33,293 nucleotides of DNA. Origin: Candidatus Thorarchaeota archaeon. GTDB taxonomy: Archaea > Asgardarchaeota > Thorarchaeia > Thorarchaeales > Thorarchaeaceae. Below are positions 23,400 to 31,448 of this stretch, piece after piece; the stretch's first letter is position 1, and every line of letters starts with the position of its first letter. The stretch lies in assembly GCA_016839445.1 (NCBI GenBank), contig JAEOUG010000052.1:1-33293 (forward strand), written 5' to 3'. The notes under the pieces were generated by a model. That model saw nothing but the letters and a program-made list of their open reading frames with translations, was not told where the DNA came from and did not search any database. Both the position numbers and the translations under genes were made by a program.

Positions 23400-24161
23400 T
23401 CACCTATCGGGTATCAAGTCAGCCATTTCTGCCACCGAACTCAGGACATACTCGGGAGAAGTTTCCGCCCCGTGCTTAGCCACAAGGTCCTCTAGCGAGA
23501 GGCTTCTGTTGTTGATCCAGACGGTAGCCATTCCGATAGACTTCGCCCCCACAATGTCTGCGTAGTATTCGTCACCCACATAGAGGGACTCCTCCGGTAC
23601 TGCTCCTAGAACCTTAAGAACCTCCAAGAACGGCTCGGGCATGGGCTTGAAGGCCTTGACAACGCCTCCGTCAACAACAGCATCGAAGTAGTGCCGAAGG
23701 CCGAGCTTCTGTAGAATGATCTCGGAATGACCTTCGAAGCTGTTAGACAAAACTGCCATGGGAATCCCCTTTGAACGCACGCGCGCGAGAGCGTTTTCAA
23801 CCCCGGGGTAGACCGTAGAGAGCTCGACATGAAGCTGCTTGAAGATTCGCGTGGCCTCTTCCACGACGACGGGGTCGTTTGGCTGACCGATATCCTCAAG
23901 ACTCATGCCCATCGCACGCCGAACAATCTCAAAGGGAGGCCTGTAGGGAGCGCCCTGTGCTATCTCTTCAATGGCCATCCGATACCGAGCCACTAGACTG
24001 CGGATGTAATCAGCCGATGTTTCCTCGGATTCCACACCACATTGGCCAAGGAGCCAGAGACTTGCCTGAAGGGGGTATCTGTGAGTGTCAGTGAGCGTTG
24101 AATCAAGATCGAAGACCACGCTCCTGAATCTCTGTATGTCGAAGGAACTCACGGAGACCAT
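23400..24161 (-). CDS. HAD-superfamily hydrolase
   Basis: A 253-residue HAD phosphatase-like enzyme. Motif I is VVFDLDSTLTD (nucleophile Asp18, general acid Asp20). The helical C1 cap spans about 25-110. Motif II is in MAVLSNSFEGHSE, the motif III lysine is in VVKAFKPMPEPF and motif IV is YVGDEYYADIVGA. This layout matches the phosphoglycolate phosphatase or haloacid dehalogenase-like group. The substrate is open. ATG 24161 follows GTGGAG. It begins 12 bases after the stop of the CoA-transferase beta gene on the same strand, so it probably belongs to that operon. Confidence 0.9.
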   Translation of the reverse strand: MVSVSSFDIQRFRSVVFDLDSTLTDTHRYPLQASLWLLGQCGVESEETSADYIRSLVARYRMAIEEIAQGAPYRPPFEIVRRAMGMSLEDIGQPNDPVVVEEATRIFKQLHVELSTVYPGVENALARVRSKGIPMAVLSNSFEGHSEIILQKLGLRHYFDAVVDGGVVKAFKPMPEPFLEVLKVLGAVPEESLYVGDEYYADIVGAKSIGMATVWINNRSLSLEDLVAKHGAETSPEYVLSSVAEMADLIPDR

Positions 24162-24173
24162 TTCTCCACGCCA

Positions 24174-24944
24174 CTAGCTACCTTTTCCCAGGTATACACC
24201 GTGTGGGTCAAGCTTGTGCATTATTGCTATCTGCTCTTCGGTCGGTTCTTCTGTCGTTGGTACGTCATCGGGAATGATGAGGTCGAACATCACATTCTCC
24301 TTGATATCCTCCACCGTGAAGCCAGGATGCACTGAGAGCAGCCGTATCTTGAGGGTTTCTGGATCAAAGTCCATCTGGCATAGATCAGTGATGACTACCT
24401 CAGGGCCGTTGCCAACAAGTGACCACTTTTCACGAGATCCAGGCCCCTCTAGATGACCAGGTGAGGTCATGTAGTCAAGTTCCTTCACGAACTTGCGCTT
24501 ATCGTGAGACATCATGATGATCAGTCTGTTGGCGGAAGAGGCTATGTCATTACCACCGCCACTGCCGGGTAGCTTCACCTTGGGGCTTTCGTACGGGCCG
24601 ATGTAGCTCGTGTTCAGATTGCCGTATTCGTCTATCTGAGCTGCGCCAAGAAAACCGACGTCTATGCGTCCACCTTGGAGGAGAAAACCCAGTGTCTCAA
24701 TGAGCCCGATTGAGGCTGAGCACCCGTAGTAGTACCGGCTGTCTGCAACCGACAGTGGAACCTGTACAGGTCGTGCATCGATGTAGCCAGCTTCTGAGAT
24801 GAGATTCATCCGTGGAGCATGGGTCTCCTTTGCCAGTAGAGCTGCGAGCAGAGGCATCCCTGTCCCGCCAAAGACATTCTCGCCGTCCCTGACATGTCGA
24901 GATGCGCAAGCAATGAGAAACTCAGTCTTTGTATATTCAACCAT
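24174..24944 (-). CDS. gctB: CoA-transferase beta subunit (glutaconate CoA-transferase family)
   Basis: A 256-residue family I CoA-transferase subunit. FLIACASRHVRDGENVFGGT is the typical opening. LISEAGYIDARP holds the glutamate expected to form the covalent glutamyl-CoA thioester. DVGFLGAAQIDEYGNLNTS and KLPGSGGGNDIASSANRLII are the conserved oxyanion and Gly-rich segments. The start is ATG 24944, two bases past the alpha-subunit stop (24947-24949), with GGGGGT as ribosome-binding site inside the upstream gene. The alternative TTG 24959 overlaps the alpha gene. Together the pair transfers CoA between carboxylic acids. The specific acid (glutaconate, 3-oxoacid or other) cannot be read from the sequence. 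Confidence 0.88.
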   Translation of the reverse strand: MVEYTKTEFLIACASRHVRDGENVFGGTGMPLLAALLAKETHAPRMNLISEAGYIDARPVQVPLSVADSRYYYGCSASIGLIETLGFLLQGGRIDVGFLGAAQIDEYGNLNTSYIGPYESPKVKLPGSGGGNDIASSANRLIIMMSHDKRKFVKELDYMTSPGHLEGPGSREKWSLVGNGPEVVITDLCQMDFDPETLKIRLLSVHPGFTVEDIKENVMFDLIIPDDVPTTEEPTEEQIAIMHKLDPHGVYLGKGS

Positions 24945-24946
24945 GT

Positions 24947-25861
24947 CTAGTACCCCCAAGGCTTCTTCGCGCGGAGTTCCATCAGACGCTCCCAGCCTAC
25001 TAGGTTGAGGTATCCGAAGTGGTCATCCACTCCAAGGATGTAGTTCTCGAGATACTCCTGCCAGCCTTCTTCTGTCTGGCTCATCTTGTGGAACATCATC
25101 AGGTGCTCGAGGTCATAATCGTAGTAGTCGTGGCACATCATCGGGTGTGCAACGTATGGGAGAACAACCACGTAATCCACGTACATCGCTGGAATCTCTG
25201 TCTGGTCGGGGCTCTTCTTCACTTCTTCCTCGTCAATGAGTTCCTCAGCGAGTACGATAAGCTTCTTGCCACACCTTGAGCCCTCTATGTCCTCGCCCAG
25301 AATCCCATCAATCTGAGCGTTTCCCTTCATGTCAACCCGTTGCACGTGGACTATGCTGAAGTCTGGCTGGACTGAAGGGACAAGGCAGATCTTCTCACCA
25401 GTGAAGGGGCAATCCATCACCTCCAGCTTCTTGTCTCCGAGATAGCGGTGTAGACGAACCATGTCTGTACCCATCATGCTGCGGATGGGCATGAATGGAA
25501 CATTCAACGCACCTCCGAGGAACCTCATTGCCATGGCAAGGTTTGAGAAGTCCTCAACAGCAAGGGCTCCCTCTGAGACTCGACGACGAATGTTGTAGGA
25601 GAGCCCGAGGGCCTCAATGGCGGAGAATGCAATCTCATACCGATTCGCAACATGAGCCCCAGCCATGATCTCTAGGTCTACTTCAGAACCACATGTGTAC
25701 ACAGTGAGGTTGCGTTTCTTCTGACGCACGAGTTCGTGCGCAAATGCGATGGGAGGCCGCTGATAACCAAAGCCGCCCCAGAACAACCCGTCGCCGTCCC
25801 TGACCTTCTTTGCAGCTTCGACGAGGGTTATTCGTTTGTCTTCCACTTCTGCTTCTGTCAT
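24947..25861 (-). CDS. gctA: CoA-transferase alpha subunit (glutaconate CoA-transferase family)
   Basis: A 304-residue partner of the beta subunit downstream. Key stretches are VRDGDGLFWGGFGYQRPPIA (start of the Rossmann-like fold), CGSEVDLEIMAG, GGALNVPFMPIRSMMGTD and DFSIVHVQRVDMKGNAQIDG. This set is found in GctA and not in the acetate or succinate CoA-transferase alpha subunits. The length is close to known GctA. ATG 25861 follows GGTGAT. A TATA-like AAGATAAAAGGC at about 25925-25936 lies upstream, making this the first gene of a three-gene unit with gctB and the HAD hydrolase. Confidence 0.88.
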   Translation of the reverse strand: MTEAEVEDKRITLVEAAKKVRDGDGLFWGGFGYQRPPIAFAHELVRQKKRNLTVYTCGSEVDLEIMAGAHVANRYEIAFSAIEALGLSYNIRRRVSEGALAVEDFSNLAMAMRFLGGALNVPFMPIRSMMGTDMVRLHRYLGDKKLEVMDCPFTGEKICLVPSVQPDFSIVHVQRVDMKGNAQIDGILGEDIEGSRCGKKLIVLAEELIDEEEVKKSPDQTEIPAMYVDYVVVLPYVAHPMMCHDYYDYDLEHLMMFHKMSQTEEGWQEYLENYILGVDDHFGYLNLVGWERLMELRAKKPWGY

Positions 25862-25949
25862 CGGGTATCACCAGAGCACAAGATAACCGGGTGTAGGTCT
25901 TCCGGCTCAGAAGCAGCATGCCTTTTATCTTTCACTCCAAGGAGACTCG

Positions 25950-26282
25950 CTAACCGAATAGGATGGTCAGCACAGACACTACGAGGGGAAGGATGATGAT
26001 GAGAACAAGGCAACAAAGGAGACCTGATAGATAGGCCAAGCGTCTGCTCTTGGAAGCTCTCCTAGCAGCCTCAGGCCTCAATGTGACACGTGGACCTAAG
26101 GGCCCGTGAGATAGATGCACTGCAAGGTCCTCTTCGTACGGAAAGGAACCCTCGCCCGGAATGTACACGTATCGACGTCCACAGACCTCGCAGGTCATTG
26201 CCGCATTCTCTGCGCTGGAAGGATGTGCAGGCGTATGTACGCTGTCGCAGAATGGGCAAACAGGACCGCTCAGAACCACCAC
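25950..26282 (-). CDS. Zinc-ribbon protein with a C-terminal membrane segment
   Basis: About 110 residues. It begins VVVLSGPVCPFCDSVHTP, and CPFC with the later CEVCGRRYVYIPG form a four-cysteine zinc ribbon. A basic linker (RRASKSRR) precedes the C-terminal membrane anchor, LLCCLVLIIILPLVVSVLTI. The start is uncertain: GTG 26282 or GTG 26279 both overlap the end of the upstream zinc-ribbon gene by a few codons, suggesting translational coupling. An ATG at 26372 keeps the frame open but lies deep inside the upstream gene and adds no recognisable protein. It is the second of two tandem ribbon-plus-anchor proteins. The function is unknown. Confidence 0.6.
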   Translation of the reverse strand: MVVLSGPVCPFCDSVHTPAHPSSAENAAMTCEVCGRRYVYIPGEGSFPYEEDLAVHLSHGPLGPRVTLRPEAARRASKSRRLAYLSGLLCCLVLIIILPLVVSVLTILFG

Positions 26283-26671
26283 CAGAACCAGAACGGCCCA
26301 CCAATCACGATCCAGAGGATGATTCCAATCAGGAAGTTCATGAATATGCAGAAGCAACACACACCGCAGCATGTGTTGCAGCCGCTGGAGGGTTCCTCAG
26401 GTGTCTGTATGGTCCACTGCGAATCCTCACGCCAGCCCTCGTCTTCGTATCGAGACCTGTCCATATAGCTCGGGTACGATCCTTCGAACCTGACCCTCTC
26501 ACGCCGTGCGTGTGGTTCTCCGCCCGGTATTGTAAAGGCTCCGAAGCCTCCAAGATGTTCAAAGGTGCCACCACAATGGGGACACCGCACTCTTGCCTTT
26601 GAATCATAGTCGAACTGCCCCCTCATCTGGACAGGTTGTCCGCAATATGGGCATTCAGTCTCATCTGACAT
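26270..26671 (-). CDS. Zinc-ribbon and Cys-rich membrane protein
   Basis: A 133-residue protein. Residues 6-40 are a zinc ribbon (ECPYCGQPVQ ... RCPHCGGTFEHLGG). A polar linker with many Arg and Glu residues follows. Then comes a striking Cys cluster, GCNTCCGVCCFCIFMNFLIG, running into a membrane segment that ends in Trp-rich PFWFWWWF. The clustered cysteines next to the membrane could be palmitoylated or hold metal, but this is inference. ATG 26671 follows AGAGGACC. A TATA-like TTTTAAAC at 26717-26724 stands upstream. The gene overlaps the next ribbon gene. I know no named family with this arrangement. Confidence 0.65.
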   Translation of the reverse strand: MSDETECPYCGQPVQMRGQFDYDSKARVRCPHCGGTFEHLGGFGAFTIPGGEPHARRERVRFEGSYPSYMDRSRYEDEGWREDSQWTIQTPEEPSSGCNTCCGVCCFCIFMNFLIGIILWIVIGGPFWFWWWF

Positions 26672-26716
26672 CAGTGGTCCTCTCGCTATACTCTGTGACG
26701 AAGTCTGCCCGAGGCG

Positions 26717-26724
26717 TTTTAAAC
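26717..26724 (-). promoter_or_regulatory. TATA-like box for the tandem zinc-ribbon genes
   Basis: GTTTAAAA on the minus strand lies about 50 bases before ATG 26671. On the plus strand a separate CTATAACC at 26749-26756 precedes the DUF998 gene, so this 119-base gap is a divergent promoter. Confidence 0.45.
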
Positions 26725-26790
26725 TTCATTGGCGTTCGGCCAGCAAGCCTATAACCGGGATGGCACCTACAGACAATCCAAGGTGACAAC

Positions 26791-27429
26791 ATGACAGAGA
26801 TGACTCGTGAGACGAAGTTGGGCTTCCTCGGGCCACTCATAGCGATAAGTACCATCATAGTAGCGATTCTCCTCTCACCAGGATTCACCTGGCCGGGAAA
26901 CGCACTAAGTGATCTCGGTCACTACACCAGAACCGACCTAGGGCCATACAAACTGATAGGAGCGGTCATCTTCAATAGCGGGCTCATTCTGACCGGACTG
27001 GTGATGCTATACTTCGTCTACAGGCTAAGCAAGCGGACTGCTGACCTGCCAACGAAGATTGCTCTCTACCCACTCATGGTTTCTCTGTTGTTCCTCGTGA
27101 GCATTGGTATCTTCTCAGAGAACTTCTCTGACTTCTACAACATTCACTTCGTCGTCAGCGTGGGATTCTTCTTCTCGTTTCCCTTCGCGATGTGGATAGT
27201 GGGAGGATCCTGGCTGAGATTCAAACACCTTCGGTTGTTTGCAGTGATATCGCTCCTTCTGCCCTTCCTCTCGGTCTATGTATGGTACCTTCACTTCGTC
27301 GGAAACCCATACTGGACTGGAGCGGCAATTCCCGAAATAATCACGGCGGCCTCAGCGATATTCTGGGCGTGGACAATCAACTACATGCAGTACAAGGGGG
27401 CTCTTGCTGACATCATATCGCCCGAGTGA
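26791..27429 (+). CDS. DUF998-type integral membrane protein
   Basis: A 212-residue protein with six hydrophobic segments. Residues 10-30 form the first, followed by the DUF998-like short loop PGNALSDLGHY. The others begin near IGAVIFNSGLILTGLVML, IALYPLMVSLLFLVSIGIF, FVVSVGFFFSFPFAMWIV, AVISLLLPFLSVYVWYL and AIPEIITAASAIFWAW. This pattern fits the DUF998 family of archaeal and bacterial membrane proteins with no defined function. ATG 26791 stands four bases after AGGTGA. It is followed by the first member of a paralogous pair of other membrane proteins. Roles in lipid or ion handling would be speculation. Confidence 0.72.
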   Translation: MTEMTRETKLGFLGPLIAISTIIVAILLSPGFTWPGNALSDLGHYTRTDLGPYKLIGAVIFNSGLILTGLVMLYFVYRLSKRTADLPTKIALYPLMVSLLFLVSIGIFSENFSDFYNIHFVVSVGFFFSFPFAMWIVGGSWLRFKHLRLFAVISLLLPFLSVYVWYLHFVGNPYWTGAAIPEIITAASAIFWAWTINYMQYKGALADIISPE

Positions 27430-27462
27430 GCGAATCGTGCATCGGGGGTCCAGCAAGAATTA

Positions 27463-27486
27463 ATACCGGCCTGCGCAGGACGGTAT
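27463..27486. repeat. 24-base imperfect palindrome at the promoter of the first membrane paralogue
   Basis: ATACCG (27463-27468) and CGGTAT (27481-27486) flank the perfect palindrome CCTGCGCAGG (27470-27479). Overall 22 of 24 positions are symmetric. The element overlaps the TATA-like AATTAATACC (about 27459-27466) and ends ten bases before ATG 27496, the position expected of a repressor operator. A short leader hairpin is the alternative. Confidence 0.6.
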
Positions 27487-27495
27487 CTGAGGAAG

Positions 27496-28239
27496 ATGGG
27501 AGTCGCGTACGACAGTCTTGTGCAGGTACTAACGGTAGCGGGCACAGTAGCCATAGTGCTTGCGATCCTGTGTCTCGTGAGTAGACATAGGACACCAGCG
27601 AAGGAGAGAGGGCCCTTGAAGAGGATGCCGCTGTTGCTGCCGGCTTTCGCTTTCGTCTTTGCCATTCTAGTATCATATCAAATCCTGCCTCTGCCAATCT
27701 CAGCATACCGGGGAGGAAACGAGGTCCAGTTTCTATTCCCAAACGAAAGGTCTGTGGAGCTTGAGGTCATAGATGCGGGCGAGATCTACTTCAACCGTAT
27801 CGAGGCATATGCAGGGATGCAGCTTGGTCCGGATGAGTCGCTTCGTGTCGATCTGGAGATATATGACGGCTCTACCTTGGTGGACATGATGACGCTGAAT
27901 CTCTACCCCCCACCAACTTGGATGTATGTGGAGGATGAAGACTCATCCTCAATGTCGCCAGGTCTCTACAACATCTCTGTAGCATGTACATTCCTTGAGG
28001 ATGGAATCCCTCAGGTGGAGGAACCCTATGTCGCAATTCGGCTGTCTCAACCAACGAGACCCGAGATGATTCAGGAATTGGTGAACTGGAGTTCATACCA
28101 GTTCTTCCTGAACATAGCTTCTGTTGCGTTTGTGATGCTTGGGCTGTGCCTTGGAAGCGAAGAGAAGACCAGAAGGAGGGCCACAGCCTATGACGAGGAA
28201 CCACCCCGCGAAGGAGAGGTCTACGGAAGGAAGTACTGA
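27496..28239 (+). CDS. Membrane protein of a three-segment, external beta-domain family (paralogue 1)
   Basis: A 247-residue protein. Membrane segments are at about 10-30 (VLTVAGTVAIVLAILCLVS), 46-68 (LLLPAFAFVFAILVSYQILP) and 205-225 (FLNIASVAFVMLGLCLG). Between the second and third is an external beta-rich domain containing PDESLRVDLEIYD and PGLYNISVACTF. The short C-terminal tail is charged. Its architecture and several motifs (P-DE-x-x-D-EI, the L-x-NWS-x-YQ motif before the last segment) recur in the protein at 29295-30026. ATG 27496 follows the palindrome at 27463-27486. The family has no function that I know of. Confidence 0.7.
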   Translation: MGVAYDSLVQVLTVAGTVAIVLAILCLVSRHRTPAKERGPLKRMPLLLPAFAFVFAILVSYQILPLPISAYRGGNEVQFLFPNERSVELEVIDAGEIYFNRIEAYAGMQLGPDESLRVDLEIYDGSTLVDMMTLNLYPPPTWMYVEDEDSSSMSPGLYNISVACTFLEDGIPQVEEPYVAIRLSQPTRPEMIQELVNWSSYQFFLNIASVAFVMLGLCLGSEEKTRRRATAYDEEPPREGEVYGRKY

Positions 28240-28273
28240 CGATACCAGTCTAATCATGCTTGCTTCGAAACCA

Positions 28274-29137
28274 CTACTCGAGCCTTGGTACTCGCTTCTT
28301 GGCGAGATACTCAGCCTCAACCTTGCGGAATCCTGATGCATACAGATGGTCAATGATGTCTTCGTGCTTGTCTTGCACCCAGAAGATAGCCTTCTCGGTG
28401 CTCACTTCTCTCAGCGCGCAGTCCACGACTGCCTGTCCGTACCCCTTCAGATAGGAGAAGGATATGACAGTGGAGTCAGCTTGGTCATTGTCAAACTCAT
28501 ATCGAACAAACCCCACAATGGAGTTGGTCGAGGAGTCCGTAAGGGAATAGCAATTGCCGCCACGGATGGAGTACTCCAGAGTCCGGGGATCACTCGGGCC
28601 CCAGTAGTTGTCTGTAGTCAAGTGTAGCACAACGGGTATGTCTTCGAGGCGAGCCATGTGCAGCTCGAGAGGGGGTTCGGAAGCAGATCGCGTCGCCCGT
28701 CCGTCCAATCGTAGCACAAGGCCCTGAATACCGTACCCAAGCCGTTCAACGAAGGGCAGTGAGCGACTGTTGTGTACCTTCACACCGATAGAGAAGTGGG
28801 TCAGCCGAGGATTCCTCTGTAGGAGAGCCTGTTCGGATTCTTGGACCAATCGAGTGCCAATCCCGGTATTCCTCCACTCTGGCGATACAGCAAGTTCCCA
28901 TATGCTGCCCCAGCTCAGGCTGTCTAGAACGGCGTTGATAGCTACTCCAACGATTCTGTCGTCAACAGTAGCAACCCTCCAGAGAGTGGACAGGTCGCCC
29001 ATGATTCGGCTTCGGTTCCACCATCTTGAGAATCCATCAAAGGTCAGTGAGTCGACCTGCGGAATCCCTGTTTCGTACACCTCGAAGAACGCTTTCTGTT
29101 CCTCAACTCGTGGGGGGCGGACTACTGTCTCTATCAC
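28274..29137 (-). CDS. GNAT acetyltransferase, probably with two GNAT-like halves
   Basis: A 287-residue protein. The N-terminal half is a canonical GNAT domain: WELAVSPEWRNTGIGTRLVQ is motif A with the acetyl-CoA pyrophosphate loop (R-x-x-G-I-G-x-x-L), and HNSRSLPFVERLGYGIQGLV is motif B. The C-terminal half repeats a weaker GNAT-like pattern, NSIVGFVRYEFDN and YLKGYGQAVVDCAL, lacking a clear CoA loop. The frame is open from TTG 29197, but GTG 29137 with GGAG eleven bases upstream starts right at the domain (MIETVVRPPRVEEQ) and is preferred. It lies antisense between two paralogous membrane-protein genes. The substrate is unknown. Confidence 0.8.
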   Translation of the reverse strand: MIETVVRPPRVEEQKAFFEVYETGIPQVDSLTFDGFSRWWNRSRIMGDLSTLWRVATVDDRIVGVAINAVLDSLSWGSIWELAVSPEWRNTGIGTRLVQESEQALLQRNPRLTHFSIGVKVHNSRSLPFVERLGYGIQGLVLRLDGRATRSASEPPLELHMARLEDIPVVLHLTTDNYWGPSDPRTLEYSIRGGNCYSLTDSSTNSIVGFVRYEFDNDQADSTVISFSYLKGYGQAVVDCALREVSTEKAIFWVQDKHEDIIDHLYASGFRKVEAEYLAKKRVPRLE

Positions 29138-29294
29138 TTGTGCTTCAGCTCCTAGAATGGAAGAGGACCAGCAAGGTGCACTGCCAGGTCCAGACAACGT
29201 GAGTGCTATGTCACGATTGCCAGATAAAGATACGCAAGCGTACTACATGAGAGATAGTTCATAAGCCCTCGAAGTCAGGTACACATGTGGTACA

Positions 29295-30026
29295 ATGGGA
29301 GCAGCGGCTGAATCCCTTCTGGTTGTCCTGCAGTACTCAGTCATAGCGGCGGTCGTGCCTGCGATCCTGATAGGATATTGGCGTTACAGGACAGAGCGTA
29401 ACAAGAGGAATCTTATCCAGAGATTCCCTCTACTGGTGCCAGCGATCCTGTTCATAATAACCGCCAACCTTGTTGTTACGTTTCTTCCGGTGCCAATCGC
29501 GGACTATAGCGGCGTCAACACAAGAGCGCTAGATTCCGTGAGTGACTTCAACGTCACGTTCACCGTTCGGGAACCCGGAATCGCCTATCAGAGCGCGATA
29601 ACTGTGATCGCATCAGACTACATGTCACCCGATGAGAGGTTCGACATTGAGATCCAGTTCTACAGAGATAGCGCCCTGAATAGAACGGAGACCCTGAACC
29701 TTGAAGCGGGAGCGACGGCGGACTTTGTGGAATCCAGCCTGAGTATTAGTGCAGATGTGGGAAGCTACCGTCTGGTTGTGAACTCGACCTTCTATATCGG
29801 CCCTACTCCCCAGCCTGATAACGCCCTAGATTTCGAAGTAGTCCAGCGCCTCCGGGCTGGGTTTGTCGACGAACTGAGGAACTGGAGCAACTACCAACTG
29901 ACGCTCAATCTGACGGTCATTGTCTTGGTCTTCGCAGGATTCTGCATCAACCAGACGCCAGTCTTTAGACCGAAATATGGAAAGCCCCTCTATCCAGAGG
30001 GGACTGAATCAGAAAAAGCGGAGTAG
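29295..30026 (+). CDS. Membrane protein of a three-segment, external beta-domain family (paralogue 2)
   Basis: A 243-residue paralogue of the protein at 27496. Both start MG-x-A-x-x-SL and place membrane segments at the same positions (about 8-27, 45-66 and 207-227). Both carry an external beta domain, here with SPDERFDIEIQFYRDSALNR and VGSYRLVVNSTFY, and the same NWS-x-YQ turn before the last segment (LRNWSNYQLTLNLTVIV). Several N-glycosylation-type sites lie in the external part. ATG 29295 follows a CACATGTG palindrome at 29282-29289. The 3' end meets the Fe-S gene at the hairpin 30026-30049. Confidence 0.7.
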   Translation: MGAAAESLLVVLQYSVIAAVVPAILIGYWRYRTERNKRNLIQRFPLLVPAILFIITANLVVTFLPVPIADYSGVNTRALDSVSDFNVTFTVREPGIAYQSAITVIASDYMSPDERFDIEIQFYRDSALNRTETLNLEAGATADFVESSLSISADVGSYRLVVNSTFYIGPTPQPDNALDFEVVQRLRAGFVDELRNWSNYQLTLNLTVIVLVFAGFCINQTPVFRPKYGKPLYPEGTESEKAE

Positions 30027-30049
30027 TGCCACCGCCGGGGCAGTGGCAC
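30026..30049. terminator. Hairpin between convergent genes
   Basis: GTGCCAC (30026-30032) and GTGGCAC (30043-30049) form a perfect seven-base stem with a GC-rich ten-base loop. It occupies most of the 30-base gap between the stops of two convergent genes and could end transcription in both directions, although T-runs are weak. Confidence 0.5.
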
Positions 30050-30056
30050 ATCTTCT

Positions 30057-31376
30057 CTACTCAAGTAGCTCGTCGAGCACTTCCAGAAGCTCGACAACCT
30101 TCAGCTTAGACCCGACTCCAGAGTTGTCAACGCCGGACTCCTCTTCCTCCTTCTGTAGGGCCTTGATACCATCGTTGAAGTTCGTGATGCAGAAGGGACA
30201 CGAGGTCATGAGAATGTCTGCACCTGTGGATGCGGCCTCCTTGAGCCGCTCCTTCGAGGTCGAGAGTGCCATGTCAGGGAATTGGGCCTTCACACCTCCA
30301 CCGGCACCACAACAGAATGAGTCACCTTTGATCCTGTACATCTCATGCAACTCCACTCCAGGGATTGCCTTGAGGACCTCACGAGGAATCTCATAGTGCT
30401 CCATCTTGGCCTTCTCGGCCTTCCGGCTGTCAAGAAGCCAGTTCTCAGACCCCTTCAGAATCTCCTTCTCAATGGCGATACCGACGTGGCGGACGCTGTG
30501 GCAAGGGTCGTGCCAGGTGATCTTCTTGGAATACTCCTTGTCAATCTTCAGCTTGCCCTCACGAAGAAGATCATACACATACTCCACTGTGTGGCGAGCC
30601 TCGAACTTCAGGGGCTTGCCGCTGAGCCTCGGGTAGTCATTCCGGATGGTCTTGTAGCAACCGGCACATGAGAACAGCAGCAGGTCGAAGTCGTTGAAGA
30701 GCTCGAGGTTCTTCTCCATGACATCGTGGAACACGGCCTTCTGGCCAGTTCTTAGAATGGGGCTTCCGCAGCACACCTCATCTGAGAGGATGGTGAAGTC
30801 CACGCCCAGTTTCTTGAGAATGGATGCGGTGTGGTCAGCCACATGCTGTTGCCGGTATGCACCCGTGCAGCCCACGAAGTATGCGATCTTGACATCCTTG
30901 TCAATCTGTTCAGCATGCTTCTCTTGGGCCCACTTAGTACGGTCGCTGCGGGCCTCCTTGTATGGATTCCGCAGTTCCTTGTCAGAGACCATCTCGCCGA
31001 ACTTCTTGTGTTTGGACAGGGGCTCGACACCAGCCTCGATGATGGCTGCTCGAAGCTCCTCAGTCACGTGCACAGTGTCTATGTAGTTGGGGCACTGGGT
31101 CTCGCACATGCCGCAGGTGGTGCATGCCTCTGCAACCTCAAGCATCTCCTGACTCGGCTCAATCTCGCCGTTCAGGAAGGCTCTGGCAATCCATTGCTTG
31201 CCCGAATTGAAGTAACCTTCCCAGCCATAATAGAGGCCGGCCGGACAACCCTGAAGCATACCGGTATACTCCTCGGTCTCTCCTTCCTTGTCGGGTTCAC
31301 CGGAGTAGGCGTACTGGCAAGCACGGCAGTGGATGCAGCGTGCATTGATCTTTCGAAGGTCTTCCAGACTTGTCAT
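30057..31376 (-). CDS. HdrD/GlcF-like Fe-S protein with CCG domains
   Basis: A 439-residue electron-transfer protein. The first cluster motif is CIHCRAC at 14-20, with a late Cys44-Pro. The second is CTTCGMCETQCP (Cys85, 88, 91, 95). Two CCG domains follow: EVCCGSPILRTG with FSCAGCYKTI, and DSFCCGAGGG with MTSCPFCITNF, each able to hold an unusual [4Fe-4S] cluster as in heterodisulfide reductase HdrB/HdrD. No membrane segment is present. The gene follows the FAD oxidase on the same strand by 72 bases, so the pair resembles GlcD-GlcF or LldE-type 2-hydroxyacid oxidases. ATG 31376 stands after GGGAGGAAAG. The electron acceptor is unknown; quinone, F420 or a disulfide are options. Confidence 0.9.
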   Translation of the reverse strand: MTSLEDLRKINARCIHCRACQYAYSGEPDKEGETEEYTGMLQGCPAGLYYGWEGYFNSGKQWIARAFLNGEIEPSQEMLEVAEACTTCGMCETQCPNYIDTVHVTEELRAAIIEAGVEPLSKHKKFGEMVSDKELRNPYKEARSDRTKWAQEKHAEQIDKDVKIAYFVGCTGAYRQQHVADHTASILKKLGVDFTILSDEVCCGSPILRTGQKAVFHDVMEKNLELFNDFDLLLFSCAGCYKTIRNDYPRLSGKPLKFEARHTVEYVYDLLREGKLKIDKEYSKKITWHDPCHSVRHVGIAIEKEILKGSENWLLDSRKAEKAKMEHYEIPREVLKAIPGVELHEMYRIKGDSFCCGAGGGVKAQFPDMALSTSKERLKEAASTGADILMTSCPFCITNFNDGIKALQKEEEESGVDNSGVGSKLKVVELLEVLDELLE

Positions 31377-31448
31377 CTCAATCTTTCCTCCCTTTCGTTG
31401 TAGTCATTAAAGAGTTACGCATTGTAACCATCTCTACCGTCCCCGGTT

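Noticed and set aside
26090-26602. 170-codon open frame on the plus strand
   Set aside because: It spans the two minus-strand zinc-ribbon genes, which have paired Cys motifs and membrane anchors. The plus frame has neither a motif nor a start signal.
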